From JBBRMY01 sp038230595 (GTDB taxonomy: Bacteria; Bacteroidota; Ignavibacteria; Tepidaquicellales; Tepidaquicellaceae), in contig JBBRMY010000165.1 in assembly GCA_038230595.1 (NCBI GenBank), positions 1 to 5,393 on the forward strand: DNA of 5,393 nt, read 5' to 3'. Positions 1 to 4,075 of the stretch are shown in pieces. The notes beneath the pieces were generated by a model that was not told the DNA's origin, searched no databases, and was given only the letters and a program-made list of their open reading frames with translations. The translations under genes were made by a program, and so were the position numbers. Position 1 is the stretch's first letter. Each line of letters begins with the position of its first letter.

Positions 1-760
1 CACATTTTTTACATTGATAGATGTAGCTTAAAGTTGATCTTGTAGGGGTTCCGCATGAGATGCACGGAAGTCCCTTAAATGCTTCTGTAATTTCAAAACC
101 GGGCGTATCACATTGCGGGCAGTGTGAATTTATTTTCTTAACAAGTTTTTTAACGGCGCTTTTTATTACTCTCATTCTTGTTGGATTATACATCGCTCTC
201 ATATCTGTTTCTACATAGGCTTTGCCGTATTTATCAATAAACATAGCAAATGTTTCTTTAAGGGTTCTCAAATCCATAATCCCTTTAGCAATTTTTGAGT
301 TTTTATCTTTCGCCTTTCGCAAAATCAAACCATGCGAAGGGAACTTCACTCGTATTGCAAAATCAATTAATTGCTTTTCAGTTTTTACTTCATTGCCATT
401 GAAGTTTGTTTCAAGGCTTAGCTCTCTTTCAATGATTTCAAGATTATTTTTTTTGTCGATGAAAATCAGCCACTCATCGTCTGAAGATACGAAAAAAATT
501 GAGGGATGCGGACCAAATGAACCCTCGCTTGCAATGCCTAAATCGCAATTATTTAATTCCATTGCCTGAAGGCATTTATTTCTCATCGTAGTAATCGGGT
601 CGTGCTTGCGTTCAATTTCGCCTGTAAAAGTACCTAAAGAATCCGTATCAAAATTATCAGGAGTAAAACATTTTACTCCAAGCGCTTTTTCAACCAGAGG
701 GGAAATTACTTCTTCTTTATTATGCTTAGTTGCAATAATTAATTTCCGGTTTGTAAACAT
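1..760 (-). CDS. DUF6671-like protein of unknown function, with C-terminal zinc-ribbon-like CxxC pairs (3' end off window)
   Basis: The reading frame is open from an ATG at 760-758 to the left edge: 253 residues, no stop. The sequence starts MFTNRKLIIATKHNKEEVIS and contains conserved-looking blocks FDTDSLGTFTGEIERKHDP (about 37-55), SEGSFGPHPSIFF (78-90), FPSHGLILRK (140-149) and YVETDMRAMYNPTRM (182-196). The end of the visible part has three CxxC pairs, at Cys214/217, Cys233/236 and Cys250/253, which looks like a zinc-binding ribbon module. No signal peptide or membrane segment is visible, so it is probably cytoplasmic. From memory this order of motifs matches the family DUF6671, whose function is not known. 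The family name could not be checked here, but the coding call itself is secure. Most of the protein is present, since relatives as I recall them are under about 300 residues. No Shine-Dalgarno precedes the ATG, but a good promoter lies about 45 bases upstream, which supports this start. It lies 113 bases downstream of icd on the same strand. Confidence 0.85.
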   Translation of the reverse strand, partial: MFTNRKLIIATKHNKEEVISPLVEKALGVKCFTPDNFDTDSLGTFTGEIERKHDPITTMRNKCLQAMELNNCDLGIASEGSFGPHPSIFFVSSDDEWLIFIDKKNNLEIIERELSLETNFNGNEVKTEKQLIDFAIRVKFPSHGLILRKAKDKNSKIAKGIMDLRTLKETFAMFIDKYGKAYVETDMRAMYNPTRMRVIKSAVKKLVKKINSHCPQCDTPGFEITEAFKGLPCISCGTPTRSTLSYIYQCKKC

Positions 761-804
761 AGTATTCTGTCAATTAAATACTTTCAAAACATTGTTCACT
801 GCAA

Positions 805-833
805 TATATACCCCTTTTTTTGACCTCTGTCAA
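805..833 (-). promoter_or_regulatory. Probable sigma70-type promoter for the DUF6671-like gene
   Basis: On the minus strand a perfect -35 box TTGACA (833-828) is followed by exactly 17 bases and then TATATA (810-805, 4 of 6 matches to TATAAT). Transcription would start near 798, giving a leader of about 40 bases before the ATG at 760. The spacing and the exact -35 make this the best promoter in the window. It implies that the DUF6671-like gene is transcribed separately from icd. If the host is a true Bacteroidota with the divergent TAnnTTTG promoter, this match would be less meaningful. Confidence 0.5.
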
Positions 834-837
834 AAAA
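816..837. promoter_or_regulatory. Perfect 9-bp inverted repeat over the -35 box (candidate operator)
   Basis: The plus strand reads TTTTTTGAC (816-824), CTCT, GTCAAAAAA (829-837): two perfectly complementary 9-base arms with a 4-base centre. The repeat covers the -35 box of the promoter above. It is not a normal intrinsic terminator, because T runs come before the stem and A runs after it on both strands, the reverse of what is needed. A repressor operator is the simplest reading. It also lies 36 bases beyond the icd stop, so a role in the icd 3' end is possible. Confidence 0.4.
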
Positions 838-873
838 TCCAATAGTTCAATAAAACAAATTTCACGATATATT

Positions 874-2310
874 TTATTGACCTTGTCCTAGAGAGAAGCC
901 TGGAACGCCGTCAAAAGTATAAAGATTTTCAGTTTTGATTGTATCAATATTCTTATCTACTGCTTTTTTCAATAAGTCTATAATTTGTTTATTGGAAATG
1001 GACTGCTCATTCAACGGTTTAAATCTGCATCGCCAATGATCTGTACAAAAAGTTTCATCAAATCCGTCCGGCCACACCTTTATTCCCCGGTTAGTTATCA
1101 TAGTTAGTTTAATCTCCTCTGAGTTTAATTCCTGTACCAATGATGCCAGATCATCGGGGGTTTTGTTATTGGAATGAACAAATATATCAACTCCTACCAG
1201 CTCTTTTGTCTGCGGAGCTCTGCGTTGATATTTCGGGATATTTATTGTTTGTCCCTTAGGATAACTTACTTTTTTCAACGTATGCGGATCTTTTCCCAGG
1301 TTGCTTGTCACCGCTAAAGCAAATTCTTTTGTTCCTAATTTTTGTTTACTCACTCCTTCTTTGAATATATCATAAGTATGTATCCCATCTTCAATTGTCC
1401 TTAACCATGCATTTTGTACTTTTTCTGCTATGTCATTTTGTCCGATATAATTAAGCATCATAACAGCTCCCTGAAGCAGTCCGGAAGGGTTAGCCCGATT
1501 CTGACCGGCTAAACGTGGGGCGGAGCCGTGAATAGCTTCAAACATTGAGCATTTCTCACCTATGTTAGATGAGCCTGCAAGACCGACTGAACCCGTAATT
1601 TGAGCGGCTACATCTGAGAGTATATCTCCGTATAAATTCGGCATGACGATCACATCAAATGCTTCAGGTGTATCAGCCATTTTTGCTGCGCCGATATCGA
1701 CAATCCAATGCTCATTTTCTATTTCAGGATATTCTGCTGCTATTTCATTAAACACCTGATGAAATAAACCGTCAGTCTGTTTCATGATATTGTCTTTCGT
1801 GAAACAAGTTACTTTCTTTCGTCCGTTAACTTTTGCGTATTCAAAAGCGTAACGAACAATTTTTTCACAGCCGGGACGGCTGATCAGCTTTAAGCACTGC
1901 ACTACTTCATATGTCTGCTGATGTTCGATTCCTGCGTATAGGTCTTCCTCGTTCTCGCGAACAATTACAATATCCATTTTCGGATGCTTTGTGCTGACAA
2001 ACGGATGAAGACTCATACAGGGTCGGATGTTAGCGTATAAACCCAAAGATTTTCGTGTAGTTACATTTAAGCTTTTATACCCGCCGCCCTGCGGTGTTGT
2101 AATAGGAGCTTTCAAAAAAACTTTATTCCTGCGAATAATATCCCAGGATTCTCTTGCAATACCGGAGGTATTACCTGCTAAATATACTTTCTCGCCTACT
2201 TCGATTTCTTCAACTTCAATTTGAGCTCCCGCTGCCATAATGATTTCAAGAGCGGCATCCATAATTTCAGGACCTATTCCGTCTCCTTTTGCTACCGTTA
2301 TTTTCTGCAT
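874..2310 (-). CDS. icd: Isocitrate dehydrogenase, probably NADP-dependent, long form with C-terminal extension
   Basis: This 478-residue protein catalyses oxidative decarboxylation of isocitrate to 2-oxoglutarate in the TCA cycle (cytoplasm, normally a dimer). The beta-decarboxylating dehydrogenase core spans about residues 1-340. It opens with ITVAKGDGIGPEI. The substrate signature around 80-96 has Ser80, Asn82, Arg86 and Arg96, followed by Arg118 and Tyr125 in VRENEEDLYAG. Lys172 lies in FTKDNIMKQTDG, and metal-binding Asp229 and Asp233 lie in NLYGDILSD. The cofactor loop HGSAPRLAGQ begins at His261. Arg266 sits where NADP enzymes carry a basic residue and NAD enzymes usually an acidic one, so NADP is inferred. 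Residues about 345-478 form the extra C-terminal domain known from Thermus thermophilus and Rickettsia enzymes. The length agrees with that group (about 480-500). The start is set by the first core strand beginning directly after Met1. No Shine-Dalgarno is seen. The gene is divergent from a LysR regulator. Confidence 0.95.
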   Translation of the reverse strand: MQKITVAKGDGIGPEIMDAALEIIMAAGAQIEVEEIEVGEKVYLAGNTSGIARESWDIIRRNKVFLKAPITTPQGGGYKSLNVTTRKSLGLYANIRPCMSLHPFVSTKHPKMDIVIVRENEEDLYAGIEHQQTYEVVQCLKLISRPGCEKIVRYAFEYAKVNGRKKVTCFTKDNIMKQTDGLFHQVFNEIAAEYPEIENEHWIVDIGAAKMADTPEAFDVIVMPNLYGDILSDVAAQITGSVGLAGSSNIGEKCSMFEAIHGSAPRLAGQNRANPSGLLQGAVMMLNYIGQNDIAEKVQNAWLRTIEDGIHTYDIFKEGVSKQKLGTKEFALAVTSNLGKDPHTLKKVSYPKGQTINIPKYQRRAPQTKELVGVDIFVHSNNKTPDDLASLVQELNSEEIKLTMITNRGIKVWPDGFDETFCTDHWRCRFKPLNEQSISNKQIIDLLKKAVDKNIDTIKTENLYTFDGVPGFSLGQGQ

Positions 2311-2399
2311 GATTATTTTAATGTAATTATTTTTAGGAATATTGGTATCATTTAATTTATCTGTTTTACTGCTACACTATACAAAAATAAACAAGATAA

Positions 2400-2430
2400 T
2401 TGATATATTTTTATTTATATTTGTTATATC
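2400..2430 (+). promoter_or_regulatory. Possible promoter of the LysR-family gene
   Basis: TTGATA at 2400-2405 (5 of 6 matches to the -35 consensus) is followed after 19 bases by TATATC (2425-2430, 4 of 6 matches to -10), or after 18 bases by TTATAT. Transcription would begin only about 10 bases before the ATG at 2448. The surrounding A/T richness makes chance matches easy. A Bacteroidota-type -7 element TATATTTG is also present at 2416-2423, but without a matching upstream TTTG. Confidence 0.25.
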
Positions 2431-2431
2431 A
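2401..2431. promoter_or_regulatory. Inverted repeat in the icd/LysR divergent region (candidate LysR binding site)
   Basis: TGATATA (2401-2407) and TATATCA (2425-2431) are perfect inverted copies separated by 17 bases. The left part also fits TNA-N7-TNA (TGA at 2401-2403, TTA at 2411-2413), a spacing described for CbbR-like regulators. LysR proteins commonly bind such dyads between their own gene and a divergent target. The site overlaps both proposed promoters. Arms made mainly of A and T in an A/T-rich gap reduce the weight of the match. Confidence 0.3.
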
Positions 2432-2442
2432 TACATAAACAA
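2414..2442 (-). promoter_or_regulatory. Possible icd promoter
   Basis: On the minus strand TTGTTT (2442-2437) and TATAAA (2419-2414, 5 of 6 to -10 consensus) are separated by exactly 17 bases. Transcription from here would give an icd leader of about 95 bases. A second, closer -10-like hexamer TATAGT lies at about 2382-2377 but has no good -35. The two opposing promoters interleave with the inverted repeat, so one bound regulator could affect both. Confidence 0.3.
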
Positions 2443-2447
2443 TTTTT

Positions 2448-3383
2448 ATGCATTATACACTTCATCAGTTGCAAGTTTTTGCTAAAGTAGTTCAGGCAAA
2501 GAGCATAACAATAGCATCCCGGGAGCTTTTTATGAGCCAGCCTGCTGTTTCCATTCAATTAAAAAATTTGCAGGATCAGTTTGAAATTCCTCTGACAGAA
2601 GTTGTCGGGAGACAGTTATATGTCACAGAATTCGGAAAAGAAATTTATGCTATGGCTGAACGGATCATTAATGAGGTCTATGCTATAAATTATAAGACAA
2701 TGTCTTATAAAGGCTTGTTAACGGGACGGTTGGTAATTTCAATTGTCTCTACGGGAAAGTATGTAATGCCTTATTTTCTGACCGATTTTTTAAAAGAGCA
2801 TAAGGGAATAGATTTAGTAATGGATGTTACAAATAAGTCAAAGGTAATTAACAGCCTTCAAAATAATGAAATTGATTTTGCCTTGGTTTCCATAATACCG
2901 CAGGAACTCAAAGTAAACAAAGAGACATTGATGGAAAATAAACTTTTTGTCGTGGGAAATAAGAGTGAAGTAAAACGCAGTTATCCTGTCAGTAAAGAAA
3001 AATTAAAGGAGATGCCTCTTATATTCAGGGAAGAAGGCTCGGGAACACGATACGTAATGGAAGAATACTTTTATAAGCATAAGATCAAAGTAAGAAAAAA
3101 AATGGTGTTAACTTCTAATGAAGCATTGAAGCAGGCAGTAATTGCCGGATTTGGTAATTCAGTAATGCCTCTTATCGGCTTAAGAAATGAATTGTCTTCA
3201 GGGGATTTAAAAATTATTCCCGTTGTTGGATTTCCGATAAAATCCAGGTGGCAGTTAATATGGCTCAAAGGGAAGAAACTGTCTCCGGTGGCACAGGCAT
3301 ATATCGATTACGTTCACAAAAATAAAGAAACTATTTTAAAAGATAAATTTTCATGGATAGACAAAATTCATTCTTACTTTTGA
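2448..3383 (+). CDS. LysR-family transcriptional regulator, CbbR-like
   Basis: The 311-residue protein has the usual LysR length and order. The N-terminal winged helix-turn-helix covers residues about 4-62, with the recognition region SQPAVSIQLKNLQ at 30-42. A linker helix follows at about 63-90, and then a periplasmic-binding-protein-like effector domain from about 93 to 295. The start of the effector domain, LTGRLVISIVSTGKYVMPYF (91-110), strongly resembles CbbR/CysB-like members, which sense small metabolites. The true ligand cannot be read from sequence. The wing segment has PLTEVVGRQLYVTEFG where most members have an LF pair, a small deviation. The ATG at 2448 is chosen because the HTH begins at once (YTLHQLQVF). 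No Shine-Dalgarno is present. The gene is divergent from icd across 137 bases, the classical arrangement for a LysR regulator and its target, so control of icd and itself is inferred. No terminator is obvious after the TGA at 3381-3383. Confidence 0.92.
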   Translation: MHYTLHQLQVFAKVVQAKSITIASRELFMSQPAVSIQLKNLQDQFEIPLTEVVGRQLYVTEFGKEIYAMAERIINEVYAINYKTMSYKGLLTGRLVISIVSTGKYVMPYFLTDFLKEHKGIDLVMDVTNKSKVINSLQNNEIDFALVSIIPQELKVNKETLMENKLFVVGNKSEVKRSYPVSKEKLKEMPLIFREEGSGTRYVMEEYFYKHKIKVRKKMVLTSNEALKQAVIAGFGNSVMPLIGLRNELSSGDLKIIPVVGFPIKSRWQLIWLKGKKLSPVAQAYIDYVHKNKETILKDKFSWIDKIHSYF

Positions 3384-3437
3384 GCATAGTATGAGTTGAG
3401 CTTTGCAATTAATTTCAGAAGAAACTTAAGCTTTATA

Positions 3438-3584
3438 TTAACAACATGCGCCGCTTGAACATCCTGCATCCTGAGATGTCGGAGCAGGAGATGAGCGATC
3501 AAATGCGCCATAATGAACGGAAGTATCGCCCGTTACATTAAAGTGCGAACCAAAACTTGTGCTGGTGTGTTTTACAGGACGCTC
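3438..3584 (-). pseudogene. Start-less 3' coding scrap ending in a Cys-rich tail
   Basis: The frame is open from just after a TAG (3587-3585) to a TAA (3440-3438), 48 codons. The end reads SSPAPTSQDAGCSSGACC, with three cysteines in the last seven residues. It has no ATG, GTG or TTG start. In this frame 9 of the last 33 codons end in G or C, the pattern of a real gene in an A/T-rich genome. The opposite-strand ORF over the same bases (ATG 3446, TAA 3539, 31 codons) has G or C at 21 of 31 third positions, which fits this genome poorly. The first codons overlap repeat copy B, so the gene may have been cut by the repeat or may be a relic. I do not recognise the product. Confidence 0.35.
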
Positions 3585-3594
3585 CTACGGAGCT
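3574..3594 (-). repeat. Hairpin repeat copy B
   Basis: On the minus strand the head AGCTCCGTAGGAGC (3594-3581) can form a 5-bp stem GCTCC/GGAGC around GTA. The tail begins GTCCTGT and then departs from the other copies (AAAACACA), so this copy looks truncated. Its head is identical to copy C, in opposite orientation. It lies 50 bases from the equivalent point of copy A. Confidence 0.7.
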
Positions 3595-3612
3595 CGATTT
3601 CTTTTTATCTAA

Positions 3613-3644
3613 ATTGCTACAAGCAGGTCCGCACTTAATTGTGC
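3613..3644 (-). repeat. Hairpin repeat copy A, with an unrelated head and the same tail
   Basis: On the minus strand the head is GCACAATTAAGTGC (3644-3631), a 4-bp stem GCAC/GTGC around AATTAA, quite different from the AGCTCC heads. Yet the tail GGACCTGCTTGTAGCAAT (3630-3613) matches copy C's tail closely: CTGCTTGTAG against CTGTTTGTAG, 9 of 10, followed by AAT in both after one or two bases. The hairpin has been replaced while the tail is retained. Confidence 0.55.
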
Positions 3645-3668
3645 TTAATAAAAAGCAGATATGTTTAT

Positions 3669-3699
3669 AGCTCCGTAGGAGCGTACTGTTTGTAGAAAT
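3669..3699 (+). repeat. Hairpin repeat copy C (most complete)
   Basis: The head AGCTCCGTAGGAGC (3669-3682) forms GCTCC/GGAGC around GTA. The tail GTACTGTTTGTAGAAAT follows (3683-3699). I recall similar AGCTCCGTAGGAGC plus CTGTTTGTAGAAA elements as dispersed repeats in Bacteroidota-type genomes, but could not check this. The repeat is non-coding and lies in a convergent gap, the usual place for REP-like elements. Confidence 0.75.
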
Positions 3700-3717
3700 G
3701 ATAGTATTTAAAATGAA

Positions 3718-3740
3718 AGCTCCGTTAGGAGCGATCTGTT
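3718..3740 (+). repeat. Hairpin repeat copy D
   Basis: The head AGCTCCGTTAGGAGC (3718-3732) keeps the 5-bp stem GCTCC/GGAGC but has a 4-base loop GTTA instead of GTA. The tail GATCTGTT (3733-3740) agrees with copy C up to CTGTT and then diverges (CCGGTTAAAT). It is 49 bases downstream of copy C in the same orientation. An insertion that falls in the loop and leaves the stem intact suggests the structure matters, or did until recently. Confidence 0.7.
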
Positions 3741-3910
3741 CCGGTTAAATTATTTTATTACATAACAAAAGAAAATATTCATACAGTTGCACTAATATTC
3801 AATTCCACTTTAATGAGTAGGTATATAAATTGTGAAGTCCGCAAACATTTTCCCAGAATGTTTTTATCGAAGATCCATCAATATATGAAAAAAGTTTTAC
3901 AAGAATACTT

Positions 3911-4057
3911 TTAATGAAGACCTACCCATTCTACGCCGCTGTCGTTTTTAGTTCTGTTTAATTGGAACATCACCAACAGCAATCCGAATACGAAAAAAAA
4001 GAGACTTGCAGTTTCCCTCCTATACTTACCTGATAGATAATTTTTCCTGTCAGGTTC
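3911..4057 (-). pseudogene. Possible scrap of a small membrane protein
   Basis: On the minus strand a frame runs from just after a TAA to the TAA at 3913-3911. It has no ATG before the hydrophobic segment. The segment ASLFFFVFGLLLVMFQL looks like one membrane helix, followed by a polar tail ending DSGVEWVGLH. A strong ribosome-site-like AGGAGG (4022-4017) precedes the segment, but no usable start follows at the right distance. A run of eight T at 4000-3993 (minus reading) could hide a frameshift. It could be a relic, a small gene with an unusual start, or chance. It lies 18 bases beyond the response regulator stop, on the same strand. The product is not recognised. Confidence 0.2.
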
Positions 4058-4075
4058 TTATTCCATTTATAGCGG

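Larger units (their letters stand above)
3384..4075. other. Convergent intergenic region with repeats and gene scraps
   Basis: This stretch of about 690 bases separates the ends of the LysR gene (plus) and the response regulator gene (minus). It holds no confident complete gene. From left to right it contains a start-less coding scrap on the minus strand (3438-3584), a cluster of four hairpin-plus-tail repeats (3574-3740), an A/T-rich stretch (3741-3910) with nothing firm, and a second minus-strand scrap with a hydrophobic segment (3911-4057). G+C content is patchy: 3446-3540 is visibly richer than its surroundings. No convincing intrinsic terminator was found for either flanking gene. Confidence 0.7.

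Noticed and set aside
222..845. Two plus-strand open frames (222-569 and 606-845)
   Set aside because: The first lies wholly antisense to the DUF6671-like gene and the second mostly so, and their translations lack any recognisable domain. They are shadows.
3446..3541. Plus-strand 31-codon ORF starting MRRLNILHPEMSEQ
   Set aside because: It has a start and stop, but third positions are G or C in 21 of 31 codons, unlike other genes here. The minus frame over the same bases has the expected pattern.
3574..3740. CRISPR array
   Set aside because: Copies occur in both orientations, differ in head and tail, and are not separated by uniform spacers between identical repeats. No cas gene is present.
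3843..3867. Hairpin AAACATT/AATGTTT followed by a short T run, as a terminator
   Set aside because: The 7-bp stem is almost all A/T with a 7-base loop, so it would be unstable, and it lies over 450 bases beyond the LysR stop.
3813..3914. Plus-strand 33-codon ORF starting MSRYINCEVRKHF
   Set aside because: Base composition is compatible with coding, but it is short, has no ribosome site, no recognised motif and no conserved context. Too weak to call a gene.
4028..4055. Inverted repeat ACCTGA/TCAGGT just beyond the response regulator stop, as its terminator
   Set aside because: The loop is 16 bases and, in the direction of the gene, no T run follows the stem.
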